DNA of 64,000 bases from Paraburkholderia sp. HP33-1 (GCF_021390595.1 NZ_JAJEJR010000004.1:62001-126000); one strand, 5' to 3'. Counted from the first letter of the stretch, positions 1-9,067 are shown. A program made the numbers and translations. Notes: generated by a model from the letters alone, not told the origin.

Positions 1-232
1 CCCAACGCTTGGCCGCGACTTCGCCGACTTCATTGATGGTTCCGACGTTTTCGTGGCCCATGATGACCGGTACGTGACCGGCCTTACGGTACAACTCAGG
101 ATCGCTGCCGCCGACGCCGCTCGCTTCGATGCGCAGAATTCCGGTTTCAGGCTTGACGGTCGGATAATCAAATTCACGGATTTCCGTGGTTTCGACATCT
201 GTCTTGACTGCGGCCAGTACCTTTTTCGTCAT
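1..232 (-). CDS. Zinc-type alcohol dehydrogenase (MDR family), 3' end outside window
   Basis: Only the N-terminal 77 residues are inside the window; the gene continues past base 1. The start is ATG at 232. The segment reads like the GroES-like N-terminal domain of medium-chain dehydrogenases: a glycine-rich GVGGSDPELY stretch stands where the family has GVCGTDLH, followed by PVIMGHENVG, matching the P-x-x-x-GHE-x-x-G block that holds a catalytic zinc ligand. The usual first cysteine ligand is replaced by glycine (GVGG), as in some zinc-poor subfamilies. It lies 26 bp downstream of the amidohydrolase on the same strand and is probably the last visible gene of the leftward catabolic operon. A role in oxidising an alcohol or hydroxy-acid intermediate is inference. 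Confidence 0.75.
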   Translation of the reverse strand, partial: MTKKVLAAVKTDVETTEIREFDYPTVKPETGILRIEASGVGGSDPELYRKAGHVPVIMGHENVGTINEVGEVAAKRW

Positions 233-258
233 GTGTTTGTCTCCTGCTCGTTTCGATC

Positions 259-1053
259 TCAGAGTTTCCCAAATACGCGACGTGCGTTAGCACCAAAGAT
301 CGCGCCGAGATCCTCATCAGATAATCCGTTGAGTGCAATCCGGGTCAGTTTCAATGCATTGCCGTAGCCTTCGCGAGAGCTCACGACGGGGAAATCGGAA
401 CCCCACATGAGGCGATTCGCGCCGAATGCAGTGACCGCCTCGTGGACAAGCGGTGACGTCGCGTCCCCGAAGGGGCGGCCGAGATGCCATGTTTTCGGGT
501 CGCGAGGCATCAATTCGCCGAGCCCAGGAACTTTGAGCATGACATTCGGAAAGGCCGCGAGTCTGAACACCTGGCGACGAATCGCCAGTTGCTCATCCGT
601 CGTGACCGGCGTGCTATTGCCGCCCAAGTGTTCGAGGATCACCGTCGTCCCCGCCAACTTCGCAACCAGTTCGATAAACCCCGGCGCGGTGAATGCTTCG
701 GCCGACCCGACACAACTGACGGGCAGTCCAGTTTCCTGAACTGCGCGCCACGCTTGCGGAAGACGACCATCCGGAAGACACCAGGAGGGGCGAAGCCGGA
801 TACCGGACACGCCTTCGCGTGCCAGGTTCTTGATCGTCATTGCAACGTCCGGCGCTTCGACATCAACCCAAGCCACGCTCGACAGACGGCCTGGATACCG
901 CCTAACGCAGTCTTGCTGATATCGGTTATCCGTCTGTCCGATCATCTGAGTGAGAATGACCATATCAACACCATGTTCATTCATTTGATCGAGCAACGTC
1001 TCGACAGGCTCATACCAATGAGGCGAAACGTGCGCGTGACTATCGACGATCAT
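259..1053 (-). CDS. Amidohydrolase-2 family hydrolase (LigI/decarboxylase-like)
   Basis: 264 aa. The N-terminus VDSHAHV gives the H-x-H metal-binding pair of the amidohydrolase superfamily, LEHLGG near the middle supplies a further histidine, and WGSDFPVV near residue 218 gives the late aspartate of the active site. The length fits the amidohydrolase-2 group, which includes 2-pyrone-4,6-dicarboxylate lactonase (LigI) and related decarboxylases. It starts 8 bp after the Rieske oxygenase stop, so translation is probably coupled. In an extradiol pathway a lactone hydrolase would fit, but decarboxylase or other C-C/C-O hydrolase activity cannot be excluded. Confidence 0.85.
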   Translation of the reverse strand: MIVDSHAHVSPHWYEPVETLLDQMNEHGVDMVILTQMIGQTDNRYQQDCVRRYPGRLSSVAWVDVEAPDVAMTIKNLAREGVSGIRLRPSWCLPDGRLPQAWRAVQETGLPVSCVGSAEAFTAPGFIELVAKLAGTTVILEHLGGNSTPVTTDEQLAIRRQVFRLAAFPNVMLKVPGLGELMPRDPKTWHLGRPFGDATSPLVHEAVTAFGANRLMWGSDFPVVSSREGYGNALKLTRIALNGLSDEDLGAIFGANARRVFGKL

Positions 1054-1060
1054 CTGGACC

Positions 1061-2314
1061 TCAGGCTTTCAGAGTGACATCCGGATTGAGCGGCACTTCG
1101 TCCTTCCACGAACGGCTGTTCGAGAAAATTACCGTCGAAGCGTGAATCTGATTCCACGGAATCGAGTTCGTCAGCACGCTCGGCAGTTCGCCGCTGTCCG
1201 CGTAAGTACGAGCCGAGCGGATCATTTGACGACGCCACGCAACGACCGCGACGTCCGAGGTGCCGAGGTGTTCCTTCGTGCGGTCGAGGATACGGCCCTG
1301 CGTTTCGCTGACTGCGTGGTCCTGCGTCAGGATGCCCTTGATTCCCGACATAGACGACGTCTTCATGGCTTCGCGGTCCTGGTTGTACCAGTTGTCGATG
1401 TTGAGTTCCTTGCGGAAGTTTTGATCGACCCAGTGACCGCCTTCCTGAACGCGATATTCGATATCGACAGGCTGTGTTTCGTCGAAGAACCACTGGATGT
1501 GCCATGTCGATTCATCATCGCGTGGGACGAATGCATTGGCCATGCGACGGTTCTTGCGAACGCCGAAGCCATCGGGCGGAATCAGCGTGAAGAACGGCAG
1601 GATCACTTCCGTCACGCGGGCGTGCAATTTGCCTTCCTCACGGAAATTGCGGACACCGGCGTAGCGCAAGCCGTACAGCGTGTATTCGACCTCGATCTTC
1701 GGACGCAGATCGCGCTCGTGATCGTACTTGGCCGGCGCTGCCCACGGTTGTTCCCGGTGCAGGACCCCTGCGTGTGCGGAGTCGATCGTGCCTTCGACGG
1801 CTTGAGCGTAGTTGCAGTCTTCGAGCACCTTGAATGCGGCGACTTTTTCCGCCGGGTACGACAGGAAGTCGAAGTCGGGGAATTGCGGGACTTTCACCGG
1901 ATCGCCCATGTAGGTCCAGATCACACCAGCGACTTCACGAGTCGGATATGCGACTGCCTTGATACGCGAGCACAGCTTCGAATTTTCCGGTTCGGTCGGC
2001 GTGTCCATGCACTGGCCGTCGACGGCGAACTTCCAGCCATGGTAGAGGCAACGCAGACCGCCTTCCGAGTTGTCGCCAAGTGCAAGCGATGCACGACGGT
2101 GCGGGCACTGCTCTTCGAGCAGGCCGACCTTGCCGTCGCTGTCGCGGAATGCGACGAGATCTTCGCCCATCAGACGCAGACGCACCGGCTTGCCGCCCGG
2201 TTCGCTGATTTCCGATGCCAGCATCGCCGGAATCCAGAATTGACGGATCATCTCGCCGTTCGGCGTGCCTTTACCAATCTGAGTCAGAACGTCGTTATCT
2301 TCGCGGGAAAGCAT
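1061..2314 (-). CDS. Rieske [2Fe-2S] aromatic ring-hydroxylating oxygenase, large subunit (phthalate dioxygenase-like)
   Basis: 417 aa. The Rieske motif is clear near residues 69-90: CPHRRASL ... CLYHGWKF, i.e. C-x-H and C-x2-H. The mononuclear iron site follows as EGTIDSAHAGVLH (D-x2-H-x4-H). The single-polypeptide length and lack of a nearby beta subunit match the phthalate 4,5-dioxygenase/carboxylate demethylase type (group I), which takes electrons from an FMN/2Fe-2S reductase; such a reductase lies on the other strand at 5331-6287. It probably hydroxylates or demethylates an aromatic acid. It is preceded by a 64-bp gap and the small 101-aa gene. The substrate cannot be read from sequence. 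Confidence 0.93.
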   Translation of the reverse strand: MLSREDNDVLTQIGKGTPNGEMIRQFWIPAMLASEISEPGGKPVRLRLMGEDLVAFRDSDGKVGLLEEQCPHRRASLALGDNSEGGLRCLYHGWKFAVDGQCMDTPTEPENSKLCSRIKAVAYPTREVAGVIWTYMGDPVKVPQFPDFDFLSYPAEKVAAFKVLEDCNYAQAVEGTIDSAHAGVLHREQPWAAPAKYDHERDLRPKIEVEYTLYGLRYAGVRNFREEGKLHARVTEVILPFFTLIPPDGFGVRKNRRMANAFVPRDDESTWHIQWFFDETQPVDIEYRVQEGGHWVDQNFRKELNIDNWYNQDREAMKTSSMSGIKGILTQDHAVSETQGRILDRTKEHLGTSDVAVVAWRRQMIRSARTYADSGELPSVLTNSIPWNQIHASTVIFSNSRSWKDEVPLNPDVTLKA

Positions 2315-2378
2315 GGGTTTGCTCCTAAATTTCTTTATCTGTGAATATGGGTGGGAGATACGTGCTCTCTCACTAGCC

Positions 2379-2684
2379 TTAAACGAGTTCGACGGCCTTC
2401 ACAAGTCGATCACGCGCGTCTACCGTGTTGCCGTCATTGCCAATGAAGTCGTGCGCTTCGACAATCAGCTTGCGCAGAGCAACAAGGTTCCGCACTTCCC
2501 GCGTGTTCGATCCCTGCCGTGCTGAGGCCGCAATATCGTTATCGAGCAGCCGCCAGACTTCATCCATCTCGGATTCGCGGTAAATCATCTGTTCGAAAGT
2601 GCTTGACTTCTCCACGCGCTCAATCAGTTCACGAAGCGTTTGCGGCAAGTAATCTTCGATCGTGTGAATATCATCCACGTTCAT
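2379..2684 (-). CDS. Small helical protein of unknown function in catabolic operon
   Basis: 101 aa, rich in E, D, R and L, predicted entirely helical, with no signal peptide or membrane segment. It sits 9 bp after the flavin monooxygenase and before the Rieske gene on the same strand, so it is surely co-transcribed with them. I do not recognise the family; it does not resemble the LigA small subunit of protocatechuate 4,5-dioxygenase. Its position between two oxygenases makes a small accessory role possible, which is speculation. Confidence 0.75.
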   Translation of the reverse strand: MNVDDIHTIEDYLPQTLRELIERVEKSSTFEQMIYRESEMDEVWRLLDNDIAASARQGSNTREVRNLVALRKLIVEAHDFIGNDGNTVDARDRLVKAVELV

Positions 2685-2693
2685 GGGTCATCC

Positions 2694-3878
2694 TTATTTC
2701 TTTGGACCGGGACCGAACTGCGAAGGCGGGAGGCCAAGCGCCTGGCGACCAAAGGCCGTCAACGACGAGTCCCACGTGAAAGCGAAGTGCTGCGCGGCGG
2801 AATTTACGTCGCGCCAGATACGTTGGAGGTCCGAAGCATTGTAAATACTGGTACCACCTGCGGCCTCGAACACACTGTTGGCCGCGCGACGAGCGGTTTG
2901 AGCCGAATAGGCCCAATCGCGCGGAATACGCGACCATTCGAGCGCCGTCAGCGATTGTGCGCTTTCTGCCGTGTCGATGCGGCGCGTGTCTTCGAGAATC
3001 AACGCATAAGCCGCGTCGAGATCTGCCGTAGCATGTGCCAGGCGTTCGATCGTTGCCGACTGTTCTGCCATCTGATCGGCCGGCATTGCCTGGAGACGGG
3101 GTGCCAAACCCTCGCCGAACGACCGGAGCGCTGAGCGCGCGATGCCCAGCGGAGCGCCGACGAGCGAGAACGGCGTGACGTTCTGGAACGGCATCCGGTA
3201 GATCGGGGCACGCATTGCGTCAGCGCCTTCGACGTTACCCGTCATCATGTCTTTGACCGACACCGAACGATGCTTCGGAATGAACGCCTCCGCAACCTTG
3301 ATCGTGCGGCTACCGGTGCCACGTAGGCCAGCCGTGTGCCAGTCATCGACAATTTCGATTGCCGAGCGAGGGATCACGAAGAAGCGGGGTTCAGGCGGCC
3401 CGTCCAGACGCTGCACGGCGTTGCCGATGATGACCCATTGCACGTGATCGATACCCGAACAGAAGCGGCCCTCGCCGTTCACGAGTTTGTAGCCACCCTC
3501 AACTTCGGTAATCGTCCCGCCCAAGCGAAACACAGTCGCCGTCAGTGCGTGACCTTCGCCAAGTACGTCTTGCTGTGCCCGCAACGGGAACAGGTTCAAC
3601 ATCCAGCTATGGCCAGCCAGAACGCCGAACACCCAACCCGTCGAGCCACAGGCCGATGCGATTTCTGCCGTAACTTCGACGAGCGTCGTGAAGCCCAACT
3701 CGGAACCGCCAAACGACTTCGGTGTGATGATGTTGAAAAGACCTGAATCGCGCAGCGCGTCGATCGTTTCTTTTGGCACCACACGATCGCTTTCGGTCTG
3801 TTTGACGCGCGAACGAATCGCATCATGCAAACCACGGGCGATATCAAGGGCTTCCTCGCGGCTGTTAATACGGCTCAA
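2694..3878 (-). CDS. Acyl-CoA-dehydrogenase-fold flavin-dependent monooxygenase (two-component, HsaA/HpaH-like)
   Basis: 394 aa from a TTG start at 3878. That start is chosen because AGGAG lies 6-7 nt upstream; an in-frame ATG further upstream (3944) has no comparable site. The protein has the acyl-CoA dehydrogenase fold (SESGLFNIITP-type N-terminal helices, STGWVFGV and GRFCSGIDHV in the beta domain, C-terminal four-helix bundle). It looks like the group that hydroxylates phenols or steroid catechols with reduced flavin supplied by a separate reductase. A flavin reductase is encoded at 10510-11070. It is the second gene of the leftward operon, 73 bp after the BNR protein. A CoA-ester dehydrogenase is less likely given the flanking genes. 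Confidence 0.85.
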   Translation of the reverse strand: MSRINSREEALDIARGLHDAIRSRVKQTESDRVVPKETIDALRDSGLFNIITPKSFGGSELGFTTLVEVTAEIASACGSTGWVFGVLAGHSWMLNLFPLRAQQDVLGEGHALTATVFRLGGTITEVEGGYKLVNGEGRFCSGIDHVQWVIIGNAVQRLDGPPEPRFFVIPRSAIEIVDDWHTAGLRGTGSRTIKVAEAFIPKHRSVSVKDMMTGNVEGADAMRAPIYRMPFQNVTPFSLVGAPLGIARSALRSFGEGLAPRLQAMPADQMAEQSATIERLAHATADLDAAYALILEDTRRIDTAESAQSLTALEWSRIPRDWAYSAQTARRAANSVFEAAGGTSIYNASDLQRIWRDVNSAAQHFAFTWDSSLTAFGRQALGLPPSQFGPGPKK

Positions 3879-3951
3879 GACATTCTCCTGGTGGAACTTG
3901 CTGCCGCGGAACGGAGCCCGGCGCGCAGAATAGTTTTGCTTCAAATATCGC

Positions 3952-5094
3952 TTAGTGTTCGTTGCGACCGTAACGACCTTCGACGTTCATACGTTCCTTG
4001 GCGTCGAGGAACCAGCGATAGTGGCCTCCCTTCGAGATTGGCGGCACATCTTCGGAGACGATGTACCAGCTCTCGCCATCGTTTTCCGTCGCATAAATTT
4101 CGCCCGTTGCAGTACCCGCGACGAGCATGATCTTGTCATCCCAATGATGCAGACCCATTCCCTCGATGTTGCCGATGATCTCCTCGGGCAGACCATTGCG
4201 CATATGCTCCCAGGTCACACCACCGTCGGCGCTCTTGAGTACAGTTGCGTTCGCCGACTTACGGACGTTCCAATCACGTGGTGCGTTGCCCGGTCCACCG
4301 AGATACAGCACGTTGTCGTTGCGTGGGTCGATGAACATGGCGTCGGGATAACCGATAAGGTCTTGACGCGTCATTAAGTGAACCCACGTTTCGCCAGCGT
4401 CTGCGCTGTAGTGCAGGCCTTCGCCGCCGCACATAAACATTTGCTTCGGATTCGACGGGCGAATCAGCACGCGGTGGTTGTCGTGATAGAACTTGTCGTG
4501 TTCCGATTCGTACGAACGCGGCTCGGTCCACGTCTTGCCGTCGTCGGTGGTCTTCAGAAGTGCGCCCTGCTCGATACAGACATAGAGCGTCTTCGGTTCG
4601 GCGGGGTGAAACGAAATGTTCTTGACGTGTGCAATATGCGGCGGCGGCGGGAACGTCCACTTGTCTTGGCCCGGCACCGTCATCATTTCGGGAATTTCGA
4701 CCCACGAAGCACCCAGATCGTCGCTGCGATAGAGGGTGGACGGCTCGGTGCCCAGGAACAGGACGGTTTTCCCGTCCCGCTCCTGTTGCGCCATCGTATA
4801 GATATGCGTGCTGTTCAGGCCATTGCTGGCCGGTTCCCAAGTCACGCCCAGGTCCTTCGACACCACGAGACTGCCTTGGCCGTGTGCGCCCGCGAACAGC
4901 AGGCCGGCATTCGGAACGTAGAGCAATGCGCTCACGTGGCGATCTTCCAGCGTCTTGCGCGTGAGCTTCCACGAGGCACTAGTGTCTGCACGCTCGAACA
5001 CCAGCATGCCGCGAATCGTAGCAACCAGCAGCGTGGTTGCCGCGCCATCACCGTGCGTAACGGTTCCACCGTTGGTGGTCAGAACTGCGATCAT
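3952..5094 (-). CDS. BNR/Asp-box repeat beta-propeller protein
   Basis: 380 aa with at least four Asp-box repeats (S-x-D-x-G-x-T/S-W): SDDLGASW, TTDDGKTW, SADAGETW, SADGGVTW and ENDGESW. These mark beta-propeller blades of the sialidase/YCF48-like superfamily. No signal peptide is visible, so it is probably cytoplasmic. It is the first gene of the leftward operon, about 75 bp downstream of the predicted transcription start. Such propellers recur in aromatic-acid gene clusters, but their job there is not established; scaffold or lactonase-like roles are both conceivable. The catalytic residues of true sialidases are not evident. Confidence 0.85.
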   Translation of the reverse strand: MIAVLTTNGGTVTHGDGAATTLLVATIRGMLVFERADTSASWKLTRKTLEDRHVSALLYVPNAGLLFAGAHGQGSLVVSKDLGVTWEPASNGLNSTHIYTMAQQERDGKTVLFLGTEPSTLYRSDDLGASWVEIPEMMTVPGQDKWTFPPPPHIAHVKNISFHPAEPKTLYVCIEQGALLKTTDDGKTWTEPRSYESEHDKFYHDNHRVLIRPSNPKQMFMCGGEGLHYSADAGETWVHLMTRQDLIGYPDAMFIDPRNDNVLYLGGPGNAPRDWNVRKSANATVLKSADGGVTWEHMRNGLPEEIIGNIEGMGLHHWDDKIMLVAGTATGEIYATENDGESWYIVSEDVPPISKGGHYRWFLDAKERMNVEGRYGRNEH

Positions 5095-5150
5095 TTCTCC
5101 TCCTAGGGGAATACCCCATGTGATGTCGCCTGTTTGACTCCGAAGAGTCT

Positions 5151-5203
5151 TTGACTTTTTTTTGCCTAGGCCAAATAATATGCAAAAAAGAATTACACGT
5201 CAA
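5151..5203. promoter_or_regulatory. Overlapping divergent promoters of the two catabolic operons
   Basis: Leftward promoter: -35 TTGACG (complement of 5198-5203), 17-bp spacer, -10 TATTAT (complement of 5175-5180). Rightward candidate: TTGACT at 5151-5156 with AATAAT/TAATAT at 5174-5181 (17-19 bp spacer). The two -10 elements overlap on opposite strands, so the promoters should compete or be co-regulated. A near-palindrome centred on CCTAGG (5165-5172) lies next to both -10 boxes and could be an operator. No regulator gene is adjacent; the GntR genes at 12 and 15 kb are the nearest candidates. Confidence 0.55.
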
Positions 5204-5330
5204 ACGACGGAAGGAAACTTTCGATGATTGGTGATTGCGATGCAACAAGTCTGGTAACCAGGGAAGAGTGATGTGTACTTCTTGCGCACCATTTGCAGCG
5301 TTCCGCGCGTTTTACGATTTTGGAGGTGAC

Positions 5331-6287
5331 ATGACTGAACTTAATGAAGTGATGACTCTGCGCTTGACAGCAAGTCAATATTTGGCGCGCAACACGCTGG
5401 CTCTGACGTTTGAAGATCCCGAGGGCGAGCGTCTGCCCGCCGCCGACGCGGGTTCCCACGTCGCATTGATCCTGCCGAACGGATTGACGCGTCAGTACTC
5501 TCTGCTTGAGTCCAGCGATAGCCTAATGCAGCGTTCGTACGTGATCGGCGTAAAACTTGACCCACAGTCGCGGGGTGGTTCCCGCTACATTCACGAAACG
5601 ATGCGTGTCGGTGACCTTGTGCAGGTCGAAACCCCGCGCAATAACTTCCCGCTCGACGAAGACGCTGAGCACACTGTTCTGGTTGCCGGTGGTATCGGAA
5701 TCACGCCGATTCTGTGTATGGCTCGCCGCCTGAAGGAAATCGGAAAATCGCCGCGTATCTACTATTCGTGCCGTGACCGTGTTGATGTCGCCTACGCCGA
5801 TGAATTGAAGACGTTCGAAGGTTCGGTCGTTCACGTCGATGCGGAGGTCGGCACCTTCCTCGATATTGCAGACGTCGTAAAGCAGGAGCCGGCGTCGGCC
5901 CATTTCTACTGCTGCGGTCCTGGCCCGATGCTCGAAGCATTCGAAAAGGCCTGCTTGACATTGCCTCCGGAACAGGTCCACGTCGAGTACTTCAGTGCCA
6001 AACACGAAGCCGCACTCGATGGCAACTTCGTCGTTGAACTGCGTAAGAGCGGCAAGACGCTGACTGTCCCGCAGGGTAAGACGATTCTCAGCGTCGTGCG
6101 TGAAGCCGGTGTGCCGATATCGTATTCGTGCGAAGAAGGCGTATGCGGCGCATGTGAAGTCCGCGTGCTGGACGGTGAGCCCGATCACCGCGACGCCATT
6201 CTGTCGGAGCCCGAAAAGGCATCGAACAAGACGATGATCATCTGCTGTTCTGGCTGCAAGGGCGATCGCCTCGTCCTCGATCTGTAG
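5331..6287 (+). CDS. Oxygenase reductase: FNR domain plus C-terminal plant-type [2Fe-2S] ferredoxin (phthalate dioxygenase reductase-like)
   Basis: 318 aa. The ATG at 5331 is preceded by GGAGGTGAC and is preferred over upstream in-frame starts. Domain order: flavin-binding barrel with RQYSL, NAD-binding domain with GGIGITPIL and the YCCGPGPML block, then a C-terminal plant-type ferredoxin with SCEEGVCGACEV and a downstream ICCSGC (the C-x4-C-x2-C...C cluster). This is the architecture of phthalate dioxygenase reductase and vanillate demethylase reductase (VanB). It is first in the rightward operon and the natural electron donor for the Rieske oxygenase at 1061-2314. Confidence 0.93.
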   Translation: MTELNEVMTLRLTASQYLARNTLALTFEDPEGERLPAADAGSHVALILPNGLTRQYSLLESSDSLMQRSYVIGVKLDPQSRGGSRYIHETMRVGDLVQVETPRNNFPLDEDAEHTVLVAGGIGITPILCMARRLKEIGKSPRIYYSCRDRVDVAYADELKTFEGSVVHVDAEVGTFLDIADVVKQEPASAHFYCCGPGPMLEAFEKACLTLPPEQVHVEYFSAKHEAALDGNFVVELRKSGKTLTVPQGKTILSVVREAGVPISYSCEEGVCGACEVRVLDGEPDHRDAILSEPEKASNKTMIICCSGCKGDRLVLDL

Positions 6288-6345
6288 GAAACACCAGAGT
6301 GCCCACGCCCACCCATCATCTCACGTTAATTTAGGAGACAAGTAA

Positions 6346-7359
6346 GTGATTATCGATTGCCACGGTCACGTCAGCGCACCCGCAGAATTGTGGGTCTACA
6401 AGGCACACATTTTGTCTCATCGCGGCGAGCACGGCCGGAAGATGCCGGAAGTGTCCGACGAAGAAATCCTGCACTACGCCAACAAGAAGGAAATGGCACC
6501 GGTCGGCCACCTCGACATGCTCGACCGGGTCGGCACGAACGTCCAGTTGATGTCGCCGCGTCCCTTCCAGATGATGCACAACCAGAAGCCGGGCAAACTC
6601 GTGCACTGGTTCACGGAGGAAACCAACAACATCATCTCCCGCACGGTCAAGCTGCTGCCGAAGCGTTTCATCGGTATCGGCGGCCTGCCGCAAGTGTCGG
6701 GCGACCCGATCGAAGTCGTGCTGCCGGAACTCGAGCGCTGCATCAAGGAACTCGGCTTCAAGGGCGTGCTGCTGAATCCGGACCCGTTCGAAAACAGCGG
6801 TGTCGAGGCCCCGGGGCTAGGCGACCGTTACTGGTATCCGCTGTACGAAAAGCTGTGTGAGCTCGACGTACCGGCGCACATCCACGCTACTGGCTCGCAC
6901 TCGGCACGTTCGCCGTACACCGTTCACTTCGTCAACGAAGAAACGATCGCGGTGTTCAACCTCGTCAATTCGAACGTCTTCAAGGACTTCCCAACTCTGA
7001 AGATCATGGTGTCGCACGGCGGTGGTTCCATCCCCTATCAGATCGGCCGTTTCCAGTCGGGCGCTTCGCGCGCCGGCCGTAACTTCCTCGACGGCATGCG
7101 TAACCTGTACTACGACACCGTGCTCTATTCGGAAGAATCACTGCGTCTCCTGATCAAGACGGTTGGCGCCGACCGCTGCATGTTCGGTGCTGAGTGCCCA
7201 GGCGTGGGTTCAGCTATCAACCCGGACACCGGCCGAACATTCGACGACATCAAGCCGTACATCGAAAGCTTCGACTGGCTCTCGCAGGCAGACAAGGATG
7301 CGATCTTCTTCGGCAACGCTCGTGACTTCTTCAAGCTCAACCTTGCGGATTACGAATAA
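6346..7359 (+). CDS. ligJ-like: Amidohydrolase, 4-oxalomesaconate hydratase (LigJ)-like
   Basis: 337 aa with a GTG start at 6346 preceded by GGAGACAA. The N-terminus IIDCHGHVSAP contains the H-x-H metal site; HIHATGSH and VSHGGGSIPYQIGR near the middle and FGAECPGVGS near residue 284 match the layout of the LigJ hydratase branch of the amidohydrolase superfamily. In the protocatechuate 4,5-cleavage pathway LigJ hydrates 4-oxalomesaconate to 4-carboxy-4-hydroxy-2-oxoadipate, the substrate of the LigK aldolase. A LigK-like gene and a LigB-like ring-cleavage gene follow directly, which supports the assignment. A gamma-resorcylate-type decarboxylase is the main alternative. Confidence 0.75.
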   Translation: MIIDCHGHVSAPAELWVYKAHILSHRGEHGRKMPEVSDEEILHYANKKEMAPVGHLDMLDRVGTNVQLMSPRPFQMMHNQKPGKLVHWFTEETNNIISRTVKLLPKRFIGIGGLPQVSGDPIEVVLPELERCIKELGFKGVLLNPDPFENSGVEAPGLGDRYWYPLYEKLCELDVPAHIHATGSHSARSPYTVHFVNEETIAVFNLVNSNVFKDFPTLKIMVSHGGGSIPYQIGRFQSGASRAGRNFLDGMRNLYYDTVLYSEESLRLLIKTVGADRCMFGAECPGVGSAINPDTGRTFDDIKPYIESFDWLSQADKDAIFFGNARDFFKLNLADYE

Positions 7360-7385
7360 TCCCGACGCCCATAGGACTCTAAATC

Positions 7386-8387
7386 ATGGCAAAAATCGTA
7401 TTGGGTATGGGAACGTCGCATGGCCCCATGCTCATCACGCCACCTGAGACCTGGGGCGCTCGCGTGCCTGACGATCGACTGAGCAAGCATGAGTTCGAGG
7501 GCCGGGAATGGGCCTTCGATGAACTCGTCGAATATCGGCGTAGCGAAAACCTCGCGGATCAGATCACGCTCGAAAAGTGGACCGAGCGACATGCTCAGTG
7601 TCGGGCGGCTATCGAGGAAATGGCGCGCGTGCTTGCTGAAGCCAAACCTGACGTCGTTGTCATTGTGGGCAACGATCAGATGGAAATCTTCACCACGGAT
7701 TGCATTCCCGCATTTGGCGTCATGCACGGCCCGACGATCGTGAACAACATGATCAGTCACGAGAAACTGATGCAAATGCCCCCGGGCGTGCGTCATTCGA
7801 TGCCGGGTTACAAGCCGGAATCTGCCACGCATGAAGGCGTTCCAGAACTTGCGAAGCACATCATCAAAAGCGCGATCGCCGACAACTTCGACGTGGCCGC
7901 TCTTAGCCGCTTGTCGGAATCGGAAACACCGCATGCGTACGGGTTCGTGTTCCGCCAGTTGATGAAAGACCAGGTCGTTCCGACCGTGCCGGTGTTCGTC
8001 AATACGTTCTATCCGCCGAATCAGCCGACAGTCGCACGCTGCCACGCTTTCGGTGCATCGATTGCTTGCGCAATCGAATCATGGGATTCGGACGCACGCG
8101 TGGCTGTCATCGCTTCCGGTGGCCTGACGCACTTTGTCATCGACGAGCGCGTTGACAATCTGATACTCGGTGCGATGAAGAAGCACGATCTCACGCCGGT
8201 ATTCGCATTGGGCGAAGAAATCTTTCAAGCGGGCACCTCGGAAATCAAGAACTGGATTCCCGTCGCCGGCATGATGGACAAGCTTGGCTTCGACATGACG
8301 GTGGTCGACTACGTGCCCTGCTACCGCAGCGAAGCCGGTACTGGCAACGCGATGGGCTTTGTGTACTGGAAGCCGCAGGCCGAATAA
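7386..8387 (+). CDS. LigB-type class III extradiol ring-cleavage dioxygenase
   Basis: 333 aa. The N-terminal GTSHGPML holds the first iron-ligand histidine of the LigB superfamily; a VVVIVGNDQMEIF strand-loop and ASGGLTHFVIDE near residue 243 give the conserved catalytic histidine region (GGLSH in relatives). The length exceeds the 300-aa LigB subunit, and no separate LigA small subunit is adjacent, which is closer to single-chain gallate or carboxy-catechol dioxygenases. It opens a catecholic ring with Fe(II) and O2. It follows LigJ-like by 26 bp and precedes the RraA genes by 15 bp, within one operon. Confidence 0.85.
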   Translation: MAKIVLGMGTSHGPMLITPPETWGARVPDDRLSKHEFEGREWAFDELVEYRRSENLADQITLEKWTERHAQCRAAIEEMARVLAEAKPDVVVIVGNDQMEIFTTDCIPAFGVMHGPTIVNNMISHEKLMQMPPGVRHSMPGYKPESATHEGVPELAKHIIKSAIADNFDVAALSRLSESETPHAYGFVFRQLMKDQVVPTVPVFVNTFYPPNQPTVARCHAFGASIACAIESWDSDARVAVIASGGLTHFVIDERVDNLILGAMKKHDLTPVFALGEEIFQAGTSEIKNWIPVAGMMDKLGFDMTVVDYVPCYRSEAGTGNAMGFVYWKPQAE

Positions 8388-8402
8388 GGAATATTCAAAT
8401 AT

Positions 8403-9065
8403 ATGGCAACTAAAGACGAATACATCCATCGCCTTCGTCGGCTGGACTGCTGTGCGGTCTCGGACGCACTCGACAAACTCGGCTTGTCCGGCGTTGTAAG
8501 CGGGGTCGCCCAAGCCTCAGGCACGACGCGCATCGCCGGTCGCGTGATCACGATGAAACTCGGTGTTGGTGATCCGCCTCCGGGGCCGCCGCGTCATCTG
8601 GGCACCACCGCTATCGAACTCGGCGGCTGCGACGATGTGATCGTTGTCGAGCAGCGTACCGGTATTGAAGCTGGTTCGTGGGGCGGCATTCTCTCGCTGG
8701 GTGCCAAGGTTCGCGGTATCGCCGGCGTGATCGCTGACGGTCCGGTTCGTGACATCGATGAATCGCGCGAGATGGGACTGCCGGTGTTCGCAAACAAGTT
8801 CACTGCCCTCACCGCACGTGGTCGTATCGTCGAAAAGGGCGTGAACGTCCCGGTTGTAGTCTTCGGAACCGCAGTGGAAGCCGGCGACTACGTGATCGCC
8901 GATAGCAGCGCCGTGATCTTCATCGGCCGGGAAAACATCGCCGAGGTGATCGAGACTGCTGAGTCGATCGTCGCGCGCGAAGCCTTGATGGCCAAGGCAG
9001 TATTGGCGGGCACGCCGATCCATGAAGTCATGGGCGGCAACTACGAACTTATGCTTAAGGATTGA
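8403..9065 (+). CDS. RraA/LigK-fold protein, first of three
   Basis: 220 aa. The N-terminal DALDKLGLSG and the central AKVRGIAGVIADGPVRDIDE follow the RraA/HMG-aldolase signature, where the R-D pair binds substrate carboxylate and divalent metal. GSWGGIL precedes the AK-x-RG helix as in class II pyruvate aldolases. Possible roles are 4-carboxy-4-hydroxy-2-oxoadipate/4-hydroxy-4-methyl-2-oxoglutarate aldolase or oxaloacetate decarboxylase; RraA itself (RNase E inhibitor) lacks this context. The following RraA gene starts 2 nt after its stop codon. Confidence 0.8.
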   Translation: MATKDEYIHRLRRLDCCAVSDALDKLGLSGVVSGVAQASGTTRIAGRVITMKLGVGDPPPGPPRHLGTTAIELGGCDDVIVVEQRTGIEAGSWGGILSLGAKVRGIAGVIADGPVRDIDESREMGLPVFANKFTALTARGRIVEKGVNVPVVVFGTAVEAGDYVIADSSAVIFIGRENIAEVIETAESIVAREALMAKAVLAGTPIHEVMGGNYELMLKD

Positions 9066-9067
9066 CC

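Noticed and set aside
1142..2344. 400-codon plus-strand frame opposite the Rieske gene
   Set aside because: It lies antisense to a well-supported oxygenase, has no domain and reflects GC-rich codon bias. The same holds for the long frames opposite 5331-6287 and opposite 32392-33606.
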